From positions 1-64,000 of the forward strand of contig ONMA01000011.1 in NCBI GenBank assembly GCA_900318815.1: a stretch of 64,000 nucleotides of DNA, given 5' to 3'. How positions within the stretch are numbered: the first letter of the stretch is position 1; each line of letters opens with the position of its first letter. The notes under the pieces were generated by a model. It ran no database searches, was not told the DNA's origin, and saw nothing but the letters and a program-made list of their open reading frames with translations. The stretch comes from an uncultured Prevotellaceae bacterium (lineage in GTDB: Bacteria; Bacteroidota; Bacteroidia; Bacteroidales; Bacteroidaceae). Made by a program: the position numbers and the translations under genes. Positions 41,795-50,284 of this stretch are shown in pieces.

Positions 41795-42730
41795 ATGATG
41801 ACGATTATTGATGCACACAGTCACCTGTGGTATCTTCAGGACACTACATGGAACGGGAAGGCCATTCGTACAACGAAGAATGGCCGCTCCCTGTTCCTGG
41901 GCGATGAGGTGCAGATGCTGCCTCCCTTCATGATCGACGGGCACAACACGGTCGAGGTGTTTCTCTCCAACATGGACTATGCACAGGTGGCGGCTGCCGT
42001 CGTGGTGCAGGAGTTTATCGACGGTCTGCAGAACGGCTATCTCTATGGAGTGCAGCGTAGCTATCCCGACCGCTTCTTCACCTTTGCCATGGCCGACTAT
42101 CTGCACGACGGATTCTATGAGCAGGCACTTCACCTGATGGCTGTCGACGGATTCCGTGGCATGGCCATTCCCGGTCACCGGCTGCTGGGCCGTTCGCTCT
42201 GCGACCCTGAGATGATGAAGATGTTCCGCCTGATGGAGGCCAACAAGTGGATGCTCTCCATCACGCTGGCCGACGGCGACCGGCAGGTGGACGAGCTGAG
42301 CGAGGTGATTGCCGAGTGCCCGGGGCTGAAGATTGCCATCGGACACCTTGGCATGGCCAACCCGCCCGTGACGCCGCCCTGGGAGAACGAGAGCTGGCGC
42401 CGGCAGATTCTGCTGGCCCGCCATCCCAACGTGATGATTGAGTCGGGAGGCATCACCTGGCTCTACAACGCTGAGTTCTATCCCTTCCCGTCGGCTGTAC
42501 GGGCCATTCGCGAGGCGGCTGCCCTCGTGGGCATGGACAAGCTGATGTGGGGCAGCGACTATCCGCGCACCATCACGGCCATCACCTATCGCATGAGCTA
42601 CGACTTCATCGTGAAGTCTTCCGAGCTTACCGACGAAGAGAAGCGGCTCTTCCTGGGCGAGAATGCCCGCTGCTTCTACGGCTTCCAGGATTTGAAAGAA
42701 TTACCTTATATTAAAAATATGTCAGAATAA
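41795..42730 (+). CDS. Amidohydrolase-family protein (lactonase-like)
   Basis: A 311-aa TIM-barrel hydrolase starting MMTIIDAHSHLWYLQ; His8 and His10 form the HxH metal motif. Later 'IAIGHLGMANPP' and 'LMWGSDYP' supply the remaining metal and catalytic residues of the amidohydrolase-2 group. That group includes sugar lactonases and decarboxylases. It begins 22 bases after the GH5-GH43 stop, and its own stop is one base before the dehydrogenase ATG, so the three are probably co-transcribed. A sugar-lactonase role beside a sugar dehydrogenase is inferred. The start at 41762 is rejected because it lies inside the previous gene. Confidence 0.82.
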   Translation: MMTIIDAHSHLWYLQDTTWNGKAIRTTKNGRSLFLGDEVQMLPPFMIDGHNTVEVFLSNMDYAQVAAAVVVQEFIDGLQNGYLYGVQRSYPDRFFTFAMADYLHDGFYEQALHLMAVDGFRGMAIPGHRLLGRSLCDPEMMKMFRLMEANKWMLSITLADGDRQVDELSEVIAECPGLKIAIGHLGMANPPVTPPWENESWRRQILLARHPNVMIESGGITWLYNAEFYPFPSAVRAIREAAALVGMDKLMWGSDYPRTITAITYRMSYDFIVKSSELTDEEKRLFLGENARCFYGFQDLKELPYIKNMSE

Positions 42731-42731
42731 A

Positions 42732-43748
42732 ATGAAAGCAATACAGATTTCTGGCCTGCGCCAGATGGAAATTGTGGATGTTGCCGCACAGGAGATGAAG
42801 GCCGACGAGGTACTCCTGCGCCTGAAGTATGTAGGATTTTGTGGTTCCGACCTCAGTACTTATCTGGGCAAGAACCCCATGGTGCGCATGCCGGTGATTC
42901 CCGGCCATGAGGTGGGTGCCGTGATTGAGCGTGTGGGAGCCGACGTGCCCGAGGGCCTGAAGGCCGGCATGGTGGTCACGGTGAACCCCTATACCAACTG
43001 TGGCAAGTGTGCCTCGTGCCGCAACTCGCGTGTCAATGCCTGCCAGCACAACGAGACGCTGGGCGTGCAGCGTAATGGCGCCATGCGTGAGTTTATCGTC
43101 CTGCCCTGGGAGAAAGTCATTCCCGCAGGACTGCTCACGCCTCGCACCTGTGCCCTCATTGAGCCGATGAGCGTGGGCTTCCACGCCGTGAGCCGTGCCC
43201 AGGTCACCGACATCGACGTGGTGCTGGTCATTGGCTGTGGCATGGTGGGCATGGGAGCCGTGGTGCGTGCGGCTCAGCGCGGTGCTACCGTCGTCGCTGC
43301 CGACATTGACGACGAGAAACTGGCCCTGGCCCGACAGATGGGTGCCAGCTACACGGTGAATACCCGCACTGATGACGTGCATGCCCGTCTGCTCGAGATG
43401 ACTTCGGGCTTCGGCCCGGACGTGGTCATCGAGGCGGTGGGCAGTACCGTGACCTATCAGATGGCTGTCGACGAGGTGGCCTTCACAGGCCGTGTCATCT
43501 GCATTGGCTATGCCAAGGCCGAGGTGTCGTTCCAGACAAAGTATTTCGTGCAGAAGGAACTCGATATCCGCGGTTCGCGCAATGCCCAGCCGTCAGACTT
43601 CCGTGCCGTCATTCACTACCTGGAGCGCGGCACTTGCCCGGTGGACAAGCTGATAAGCAACGAAGTGGCTCCCGAGGATGCACCCGCTGCCATGGAGCAA
43701 TGGGCCGACAACCCCGGTCGGGTGTTCCGAATCCTGGTGCATTTCTGA
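42732..43748 (+). CDS. Zinc-dependent alcohol/polyol dehydrogenase (MDR family)
   Basis: A 338-aa protein with catalytic zinc ligands Cys37 (GFCGSD) and His59-Glu60 (PGHEVG). A structural zinc lobe follows (NCGKCASCRNSRVNAC), then a Rossmann motif GCGMVG in 'VVLVIGCGMVGMGAV'. The group oxidises secondary alcohols such as sorbitol, threonine or sugar C1/C2 hydroxyls with NAD(P). It starts one base after the amidohydrolase stop, so tight translational coupling is expected. A dehydrogenase plus lactonase pair next to arabinose-releasing glycosidases fits an oxidative sugar route, but the substrate is not shown. Confidence 0.87.
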   Translation: MKAIQISGLRQMEIVDVAAQEMKADEVLLRLKYVGFCGSDLSTYLGKNPMVRMPVIPGHEVGAVIERVGADVPEGLKAGMVVTVNPYTNCGKCASCRNSRVNACQHNETLGVQRNGAMREFIVLPWEKVIPAGLLTPRTCALIEPMSVGFHAVSRAQVTDIDVVLVIGCGMVGMGAVVRAAQRGATVVAADIDDEKLALARQMGASYTVNTRTDDVHARLLEMTSGFGPDVVIEAVGSTVTYQMAVDEVAFTGRVICIGYAKAEVSFQTKYFVQKELDIRGSRNAQPSDFRAVIHYLERGTCPVDKLISNEVAPEDAPAAMEQWADNPGRVFRILVHF

Positions 43749-43763
43749 TAAAGGGTATGATTT

Positions 43764-43928
43764 TGGAGGTACGATGGTACGGTTTTTCGAAGGTACGGGG
43801 GTACGAAGGTACGGAGGTACGAGGATAGACTCCTCGCGGAAAAATGGACGTGAAAACTATTCTCGTACCCCCGTACCCTCGTACCTCCGTACCCCCGAAA
43901 TCTCGAACCTCCGAAATCTCGAATCCCG
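43764..43928 (+). repeat. CGTACC-family 5' leader repeat, copy 4 (inverted pair)
   Basis: Left units (GGTACGGAGGTACG) and right units (CGTACCCCCGTACC) flank the core GATAGACTCCTCGCGG. GGTACGAGGATAG at 43817-43829 pairs with CTATTCTCGTACC, 12 of 13. TAATTTAACGAATA follows, then the GH43 ATG 22 bases later. It is the fullest copy. Confidence 0.75.
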
Positions 43929-43950
43929 AATAATTTAACGAATATACAAT

Positions 43951-46839
43951 ATGATGAAAATGAGGAACAAAATACTGGGCCTGACGATGGCCCTGATGAC
44001 CACGGGCGGCACAATGGCCCAGAACCCCTTTGTGCAGACGTGGTGTACCAGCGATCCGGCACCCTTGGCGGTGGGCGACCGCATGTATGTCTATACCGGC
44101 CATGACGAGGACGGGGCCGACTTCTTCTGGATGCAGGAGTGGCGCGTGTACTCATCGGACGACATGGTGAACTGGCTGGATCATGGCTCGCCCTTGGCAC
44201 TGGAGAGCTTCTCCTGGGCCGACGACCGTGCATGGGCCTCACAGTGCATCGAGCGCAATGGCAAGTTCTATTGGTACATCTGTGCCCATTCGCGCCTCTC
44301 GAACGGCATGGCCATTGGCGTGGCCGTCAGCGATACGCCTTACGGGCCTTTCCGCGACGCCATCGGCAAACCGCTCTATGAGAACGGCAGCTGGGATCAC
44401 ATCGACCCCACGGTCATGATCGACGACGACGGTCAGGCTTGGCTTATGTGGGGCAATCCGCAAGTGTATTACTGCAAGCTCAACGAGGACATGGTCTCCA
44501 TCAATGGCGAGGTGGGTAAGCTCGACATGACCGAGGAGGCCTTCGGCGGCCCCATCATGAGCAAGCGCGAGAAGGGCAAGCAATACAAGGACTCGTATGT
44601 GGAAGGCCCCTGGATTATGAAGGCTCCCCGCTTAGCCTCTGAAGGGACCAAGGCCAAGGGCAAGGCAAAAGAAGCTATCTCAGGAGCCAGGGGGGCTTAC
44701 TATCTGCTCTATGCCGCAGGCGGCGTGCCTGAGCACATCAGCTACAGCAAGGCCGAGCGTCCCGAGGGACCCTGGACTTACGTAGGCGAGATTATGCCGC
44801 TCTGCGACACCAAGTCGTTTACCAACCACTGCGGCGTGGCCGACTTCAAGGGGCATTCCTATTTCTTCTATCACACGGGCAAGCTGCCTGGTGGCGGTGG
44901 CTTCGGACGCAGCGTGGCCGTGGAGGAGTTCAAGTATAACGCCGACGGTTCGTTCCCGACCATCATGCCCACCGACGAGGGCGTGCGCCCCTTGGCCACG
45001 TTCAATCCCTATCGCAAGGTGGAGGCCGAGACCATGGCCTTCTCGCGTGGCGTGAAGACCGAGCAGAACGATGAGGTGGGTGTCTACGTGAGCGACATAC
45101 ACAATGGCGACTATATCAAGCTGCAGAACGTGGGCTTCGGCAACAAGCTGCCCCGCACGTTCGCGGCCCGCGTGGCTAGCGGCCTGCGTGGCGGTCAGAT
45201 AGAGGTGCGCCTCGACAGCGTGGGCGGTCAGCTCTTAGGTCGTCTGCAGGTGCCCGGCACAGGCGGATGGGAGAAGTGGCAGACGCTGACGCTCGATTTG
45301 GACTATCCGATGTCGGTGTTCCAGGGGGCTGGTGCTGCAGCTCGCGACCTCTACTTCGTCTTCACCGGACGCAAGGGACCGAAGCTCTTCAACTTCGACT
45401 GGTGGGAGATGCGCGGGCTGGAGCAGGTGAACATGCCGCTCTTCCAGACCAAGTTCACCGCCGACCCCTCGCCCTTGGTGGTGGGCGACACCTTATTCTT
45501 ATATACTTCGCACGATGCCTCACCCGAGGACATTCCCGATGAAAACGAGAAGAACTCGGCTGGCTTCTTCATGTACGACTGGCTGCTCTGGTCGACCACC
45601 GACATGGTGAACTGGACGGAGCACGGAGCCGTGGCCTCGCTGAAGGACTTCAGCTGGCGCAGCCGCGAGAACGGTGCCTGGGCCATTCAGACCGTGGAGC
45701 GCAATGGAAAGTACTATCTCTATGCCCCGCTTCATGGTCACGGCATTGGCGTACTCGAGAGCAACTCGCCCTACGGGCCTTTTGTCGACCCTCTGGGCAA
45801 GCCGCTTGTGTGGCAGAAGGAGCATTGGGACGACATCGACCCCACGGTCTTTACCGACGACGACGGTCAGACCTACATGTACTGGGGCAATCCCCACGTC
45901 TACTACACTAAGCTGAACGCCGACATGGTCTCGACCCAGGGCGACATCTATGTGCTTAATCCTGCCGACGGCGTGATGCGTCCCGTCAAGGAGGAAGGTG
46001 CCAAGGCCAACCTCCGTGCCCCTTGGAGCGAGAAGGCCCAGTGGAAAGTGAAGAACTATCAGGAAGGCCCGTGGCTCTATAAGCGCAATGGCAAGTACTA
46101 CCTCAGCTATGCCACCACCTGCTGCCCCGAGGCACTCGGCTATGCCATGAGCGACTCGCCCACCGGCCCGTGGGAGTGGAAGAACTACATCATGAGTCCC
46201 ACGCAGCGCGACCGTGGCAACCATCCCGGTATCTGCGACTTCAAGGGCCACTCGTATGTCTTCGGCCAGAACTACGACCTGATGCACCTGGAGACCTTCG
46301 AGCATCACGAGCGTCGTTCGGTCTCGGCCACTGAGATTACCTATCATGCCGACGGCACCATCCAGGAGGTGCCCTACTGGCTGGATCAGAAGCCCATGAA
46401 GCAACTGCACTGGCTGAACCCCTACAAGCGCGTCGAGGCCGAGACCATGGCCTGGGGCTTCGGACTGAAGTCGGCCAAGATGGGCATTGAGAATACGGGG
46501 GTGGTAAAGGACATGCCTGCGTCGACGGGTCGCCGCAACATGTACATCTACGACCTGAACGATGGTGAGTACATCCGTGTCTGCGGCATCGACTTCGCAG
46601 CAGGTGCCAAGAGTTTCGCCATGACGGCAGCCGCCACGGGCAGTGCCGTCATTACCCTGCGCATCGACAGTGCCGACGGCCCCGTCATCGGCACGCTCAA
46701 TGTGAAGAACACTGGCTCCGCAGAGAAATACCGCGCTTTCAGCACAAAGGTGAATAACGCCAAGGGCGTACACGACCTCTACATCTGCTTCTCGCAGACC
46801 TCGGGCGACGTGCGTCTTGATTGGTGGCAGTTTAAGTAA
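43951..46839 (+). CDS. Double GH43-CBM6-type enzyme, secreted (962 aa)
   Basis: After a signal peptide (to about residue 24) the protein has two copies of the same module. First GH43: Asp35 (TSDPAPL), Asp152 (HIDPTVM), Glu218 (YVEGPWI). First CBM6-like sandwich at about 350-490. Second GH43: Asp505 (TADPSPL), Asp630 (DIDPTVF), Glu705 (YQEGPWL). Second CBM6-like domain at about 825-962. 'RKVEAETMAFSRGVKT' and 'KRVEAETMAWGFGLKS' start the two CBMs. Both catalytic sets are intact. Probable activity: arabinofuranosidase or xylosidase on hemicellulose. It lacks the shared C-terminal tail seen in neighbouring secreted enzymes. Confidence 0.9.
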   Translation: MMKMRNKILGLTMALMTTGGTMAQNPFVQTWCTSDPAPLAVGDRMYVYTGHDEDGADFFWMQEWRVYSSDDMVNWLDHGSPLALESFSWADDRAWASQCIERNGKFYWYICAHSRLSNGMAIGVAVSDTPYGPFRDAIGKPLYENGSWDHIDPTVMIDDDGQAWLMWGNPQVYYCKLNEDMVSINGEVGKLDMTEEAFGGPIMSKREKGKQYKDSYVEGPWIMKAPRLASEGTKAKGKAKEAISGARGAYYLLYAAGGVPEHISYSKAERPEGPWTYVGEIMPLCDTKSFTNHCGVADFKGHSYFFYHTGKLPGGGGFGRSVAVEEFKYNADGSFPTIMPTDEGVRPLATFNPYRKVEAETMAFSRGVKTEQNDEVGVYVSDIHNGDYIKLQNVGFGNKLPRTFAARVASGLRGGQIEVRLDSVGGQLLGRLQVPGTGGWEKWQTLTLDLDYPMSVFQGAGAAARDLYFVFTGRKGPKLFNFDWWEMRGLEQVNMPLFQTKFTADPSPLVVGDTLFLYTSHDASPEDIPDENEKNSAGFFMYDWLLWSTTDMVNWTEHGAVASLKDFSWRSRENGAWAIQTVERNGKYYLYAPLHGHGIGVLESNSPYGPFVDPLGKPLVWQKEHWDDIDPTVFTDDDGQTYMYWGNPHVYYTKLNADMVSTQGDIYVLNPADGVMRPVKEEGAKANLRAPWSEKAQWKVKNYQEGPWLYKRNGKYYLSYATTCCPEALGYAMSDSPTGPWEWKNYIMSPTQRDRGNHPGICDFKGHSYVFGQNYDLMHLETFEHHERRSVSATEITYHADGTIQEVPYWLDQKPMKQLHWLNPYKRVEAETMAWGFGLKSAKMGIENTGVVKDMPASTGRRNMYIYDLNDGEYIRVCGIDFAAGAKSFAMTAAATGSAVITLRIDSADGPVIGTLNVKNTGSAEKYRAFSTKVNNAKGVHDLYICFSQTSGDVRLDWWQFK

Positions 46840-46894
46840 TGTATAGCGCCCCCCTTGGTTCTCACTATAGGGGGGGACTTTTTATTGATGGTTT

Positions 46895-48547
46895 ATGATG
46901 AAGACTATTCATTTCATTGTCGCAGCTGTCAGCTGCGCCATGCTGGGCACGTTGTGTGCCTGTCAGTCAGAGAACAAGCCTACCCCTCGGCTCGTCACCG
47001 TGGGCAATCCTTTCCTGCCGCTCTGGGAGCATATCCCCGACGGTGAGCCTTACGTGTTTGAAGACCCCGACAACCCGGGGAAGCAGCGAGTGTATATCTA
47101 CGGCTCGCACGACACCCAGATAACCAACTACTGCGGACGCGACCAGGTGGTGTGGTCGGCACCCGTCGAGGACTTGAGCGACTGGCGTTACGACGGCATC
47201 ATCCTGAGCGTGGACAGGAATGCCAACGGCGAGTTGCTGGATGCTGTCGACAGCTTGGCCGACGTGCTCTTTGCACCTGACGTGACGCTGGTGACCGACT
47301 CCAACGGGCAGAAGACCTACTACCTCTATCCCAACAACCAGGCCGGCGGGCGCAACGGCATGGTGGCCAAGAGCGCAAGGCCCGACGGCCCCTTCGAGGT
47401 GTGCAACTGGAACAAGGAGAATCCTAACGTGACCGACGGTGTGCTGGCCTTCGACCCTGCCGTGTTTGTCGACGACGATGGCCGTGTCTATGGCTACTGG
47501 GGCTTCGAGCATTCCTTTGGCGCCGAACTCGATCCTGTGACGATGGCAACGGTCAAGCCCGGCACGCAGGTGGTCAGGGAGATGGTGTCCTCGTACAACG
47601 ACCCCGGCGTGTTCCGCTTCTTCGAGGCTTCGTCCATGCGCAAGATCAAGGACAAGTATGTGTTCATCTACAGCCGCTGGACTCAGGAGGGCGAGTTCGG
47701 CCTGCCTACTACCAACTATACGCTGGCTTACGCCTACAGCGACCGTCCGTTAGGGCCGTTTACCTACGGCGGTACTATCATCGACGCACGTGGTCGCGAG
47801 GTCAACGAGCAGGGCGACACCATCGCCTCGGCCACCGTGTCGGGCAATACGCATGGCAGCATCTGCGAGATTGGCGGCCAGTGGTATGTGTTCTACCACC
47901 GTCAGTCGGGCACCGACGAGTTTGCCCGCCAAGCCATGGTGGCTCCCATCACGGTCAGCGTGGAGGAAGGCCCCGGCGGCAAGGTGCTGATTTCCGAGGG
48001 CGAATACACGTCGGAGGGCTTCTCGCTCGACGGTCTCGACCCCTTGGAGCGTCATTCGGCCGGCCTTGCCTGCTGGTACACGGGTCCCGAGGTGGCTCAG
48101 CATGAGTGGCCCGAGAACACCTTCTTCGGTTCATACGTGGCCTCCGGCTACGGCACCGACGACAAGATGGAGGCTCCCTACGACCTGCGCAACAACACCA
48201 ATCTCGTGGTAAACAATACTGACGGTTCCATCGTGGGCTATAAGTACTTCAATTTCACAAAGACCAATGGTGACAAGAACGTCAGGCTCTCGCTCCGTCT
48301 CATCCCCGAGGGCATTGACGGCGAGATCCAGATCATGCTCGACCGGCCGTGGGAGTCGCAGGGCGGCCGTCTGTTAGGCACCATCGCCCTGAAGGCCGAC
48401 ATGCCCCAGACCTCTACCGAACTGAGCGTCGACCTTCCCTCCCTGTCCGAGTTCTCGGGCAAGCATGCCCTCTTCTTCAAGTTCTCGTCTGAAACGAAGA
48501 AGCAGTCGCTCTGCACCCTCGAGGATTTCGTCTTCTCCACGAAGTGA
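46895..48547 (+). CDS. GH43 family lipoprotein
   Basis: A 550-aa protein with a lipoprotein signal (MMKTIHFIVAAVSCAMLGTLCACQ, lipobox LCAC). The beta-propeller motifs 'VYIYGSHDTQITNYCGRDQVVWSA', 'LFAPDVTLVTDSNGQKTYYLYPNN', 'AFDPAVFVDDDGRVYGYWGF' and 'GNTHGSICEIGGQWYVFYHR' are GH43-like. The C-terminal 150 residues form a beta-sandwich of CBM6 type. It is a probable arabinofuranosidase or xylosidase anchored in the envelope. It follows the double GH43 gene after 55 bases on the same strand and is likely the last gene of that transcript. Confidence 0.87.
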   Translation: MMKTIHFIVAAVSCAMLGTLCACQSENKPTPRLVTVGNPFLPLWEHIPDGEPYVFEDPDNPGKQRVYIYGSHDTQITNYCGRDQVVWSAPVEDLSDWRYDGIILSVDRNANGELLDAVDSLADVLFAPDVTLVTDSNGQKTYYLYPNNQAGGRNGMVAKSARPDGPFEVCNWNKENPNVTDGVLAFDPAVFVDDDGRVYGYWGFEHSFGAELDPVTMATVKPGTQVVREMVSSYNDPGVFRFFEASSMRKIKDKYVFIYSRWTQEGEFGLPTTNYTLAYAYSDRPLGPFTYGGTIIDARGREVNEQGDTIASATVSGNTHGSICEIGGQWYVFYHRQSGTDEFARQAMVAPITVSVEEGPGGKVLISEGEYTSEGFSLDGLDPLERHSAGLACWYTGPEVAQHEWPENTFFGSYVASGYGTDDKMEAPYDLRNNTNLVVNNTDGSIVGYKYFNFTKTNGDKNVRLSLRLIPEGIDGEIQIMLDRPWESQGGRLLGTIALKADMPQTSTELSVDLPSLSEFSGKHALFFKFSSETKKQSLCTLEDFVFSTK

Positions 48548-48576
48548 TTTCTTGAAACAGCCAAGAAAAAGGACAT

Positions 48577-48676
48577 GAAAATCAGCCAAATCTCACTTTT
48601 TTATATAGATTTGGCTGATTTTCGCAATATCAAAATCAGCCAAATCTCACTTTTTTTATAAGATTTGGCTGATTTT
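48577..48676. repeat. Twin perfect hairpins
   Basis: Two copies 55 bases apart of the same hairpin: 17-bp stem 48577-48593/48607-48623 and 16-bp stem 48632-48647/48661-48676. Each has a T-rich 13-base loop (CACTTTTTTATAT). It lies between converging genes and may stop transcription from both sides. Confidence 0.7.
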
Positions 48677-48694
48677 TGTATGGTATTTACGCCT

Positions 48695-48780
48695 CATAAG
48701 TACCATGTTTTCTCTCCATAAGTATCATACTTTTGCACCACAAACACCATACTTTTGCACTATAAACACCATGTTTGGGA
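48695..48780. repeat. 22-bp tandem repeat, about four units
   Basis: Units at 48695, 48717, 48739 and 48761 share the pattern ATAA-x-x-x-CCATACTTTTGCAC. There is no spacer between units, so it is not a CRISPR array. Confidence 0.7.
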
Positions 48781-48820
48781 AAAAACAATCATTGCGATAG
48801 CACTTGCTACCGCAATGATT
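48780..48820 (-). terminator. Terminator of the CXXX peptide operon
   Basis: AATCATTGCG (48787-48796) pairs with CGCAATGATT (48811-48820), extended inward by TAGCA/TGCTA. On the minus strand it is followed by GTTTTTT, 52 bases past the tatA stop. Confidence 0.8.
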
Positions 48821-48871
48821 TAAAAGTGCCTTTGGCTTATCTGTATTAGTCTGACAAGGGCAAGAGACCTG

Positions 48872-49078
48872 TCATTCCTTGATGACATTATCGAGATCCT
48901 TCTTAGCCTCTTCGAAAGGTTCCGTCACTTCCTTGGCTCCTTTCTTGAACTCACTGACACCTTGGCCAAGCCCTCGCATCAGTTCTGGCAGTTTCTTCCC
49001 GCCGAAGAGTAGAAGGCCAATGCCTGCTATCAGCATCAACTCAGTGGTGCCGATGAACAAAAGCTGTGCTGTCATCAT
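48872..49078 (-). CDS. tatA: Twin-arginine translocase subunit TatA/E
   Basis: A 68-aa protein: N-terminal membrane helix ([22 protein letters not shown]), then [23 protein letters not shown] forming the amphipathic helix, and a charged tail. This is the TatA/TatE pattern. The ATG overlaps the preceding stop (ATGA, 49075-49078), so it is translationally coupled to the CXXX-system gene. The precursor in the same operon carries a Tat signal. No tatC lies in the window, so this subunit probably joins a TatC encoded elsewhere. Its presence as the last gene of a peptide-modification operon points to dedicated export. Confidence 0.92.
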   Translation of the reverse strand: MMTAQLLFIGTTELMLIAGIGLLLFGGKKLPELMRGLGQGVSEFKKGAKEVTEPFEEAKKDLDNVIKE

Positions 49079-49356
49079 GCTTCGTTTGATACCAAAGTAA
49101 TGTCACACGTCTGGAAATTAATCTCCCAGTTACCTTTGGGATGACTTTCCCAGCCATACTTCTTGGCCTTTTCGTTCCACCACTGCTGGAACTTGGTGCC
49201 AGTCTCGCCCATGTCCTTTACCAATTTCTCATACAACTCGGTGTTGTTGGCATCGACAATCTTTGCCAGTTCCTGCAAACCGTTTTTGCGTTCAAAGAGC
49301 TGCTGAATCTCATTGCGCTCCTCTGGGGTCACTTGCCCCACAATCTTTTTTGTCAT
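49075..49356 (-). CDS. CXXX repeat peptide modification system small protein
   Basis: About 93 aa, starting [20 protein letters not shown] from the ATG at 49356; the ATG at 49362 is also possible. Central '[15 protein letters not shown]' and '[31 protein letters not shown]' blocks match the small accessory protein described with CXXX-repeat radical SAM systems in Bacteroidota. The biochemical role is unknown. The start from 49356 overlaps the upstream stop as ATGA, and its own stop overlaps tatA the same way, so three genes are translationally linked. Confidence 0.8.
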   Translation of the reverse strand: MTKKIVGQVTPEERNEIQQLFERKNGLQELAKIVDANNTELYEKLVKDMGETGTKFQQWWNEKAKKYGWESHPKGNWEINFQTCDITLVSNEA

Positions 49357-50279
49357 ATCCATTCGTCTCTTTTGTCAAAGGGGTCTAAGTAATCTATTTC
49401 TTTTATTTCTTCTTGCTCTGGCAAGAATGTGCCATGCTTTCGAATGTTATTCAGCAACTTACGGCTTGCATTGCGTTCCAAATGAGCCATCACACATTGC
49501 TCATGTGAAGGTGTATTCACTTCGAGTGTAGTCTTTCTGTTCAGCCAAATACAACGCTTACACTGCCAAGCATCACAATGACGACAGATAGGTGCATGGT
49601 CAAGCTGATAAAGTTGTTTGTTCTTGATGTTAAGCTCGTGTTCCAAATCGCCAATGGAATCGTTCTCATCCTCGTAATAGAATGCAGGGCATACATAGAA
49701 CTTTCCATTTGGTGCCAAAGTGATGCTTGTCTCTCCAGCTCCGCAATTATTCATCTGTGAGAGCATCATGCGGTCGGTAAGTAGATTCAGTTGAGGTGTC
49801 TTGTCTTCTACATATAATGCTTCTACTTTTTCAGAAAGTTTTTCGAGAAAAACCTTGTAGTAATCAAAGTCTGGATCAGTAAAAGCATCAACGTCTGTCA
49901 GCACAATGTTTAGCCTTGGTGTATTTCTCAAAGCATCAATAATATCATTTTCATGATACATCAATTCATGCTTATTGGTTCGCCATACCACAGGAACATC
50001 CGATTCTATGCCGCAAATATCTTTTACTACCCATACATCAGCACTCTTTTCAACGGGCTTAATCTTTGAGTGGTCGATGCTTTCAATCGCTTCTTCATAA
50101 CCTTCTGGCAAGTCGTAATCTGGATAGACAAATTGAATCATTAGGTTCTCCATCATACCGAATCGGATACCCTGTTTTAGTGTTTCAATTGGATTCAAAC
50201 GCCTTTCACTTTTTGTATTCTCATAATGACAAAACGAAGTGCTTGTGTCATCTAATAATATAATAAGGTATTGTAGCAT
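49353..50279 (-). CDS. CXXX repeat peptide maturase (SPASM-type, no radical SAM motif)
   Basis: A 308-aa protein from ATG 50279 (MLQYLIILLDDTSTSFCHYE). It lacks the CxxxCxxC of radical SAM enzymes but keeps a SPASM-like cysteine-rich end: 'NNCGAGETSITLAPNGKFYVCPAFYY' and 'CRHCDAWQCKRCIWLNRK... HEQCVMAHLE'. This matches the partner 'CXXX repeat peptide maturase' of the system, a probable iron-sulfur scaffold or second modification protein. A TTG start at 50288 would overlap the previous stop; the ATG five bases after that stop is preferred. It stands between the radical SAM enzyme and the small accessory gene. Confidence 0.82.
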   Translation of the reverse strand: MLQYLIILLDDTSTSFCHYENTKSERRLNPIETLKQGIRFGMMENLMIQFVYPDYDLPEGYEEAIESIDHSKIKPVEKSADVWVVKDICGIESDVPVVWRTNKHELMYHENDIIDALRNTPRLNIVLTDVDAFTDPDFDYYKVFLEKLSEKVEALYVEDKTPQLNLLTDRMMLSQMNNCGAGETSITLAPNGKFYVCPAFYYEDENDSIGDLEHELNIKNKQLYQLDHAPICRHCDAWQCKRCIWLNRKTTLEVNTPSHEQCVMAHLERNASRKLLNNIRKHGTFLPEQEEIKEIDYLDPFDKRDEWI

Positions 50280-50284
50280 AACAG

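Noticed and set aside
48695..48780. CRISPR array
   Set aside because: Units are contiguous without spacers, degenerate, and no cas genes are nearby.
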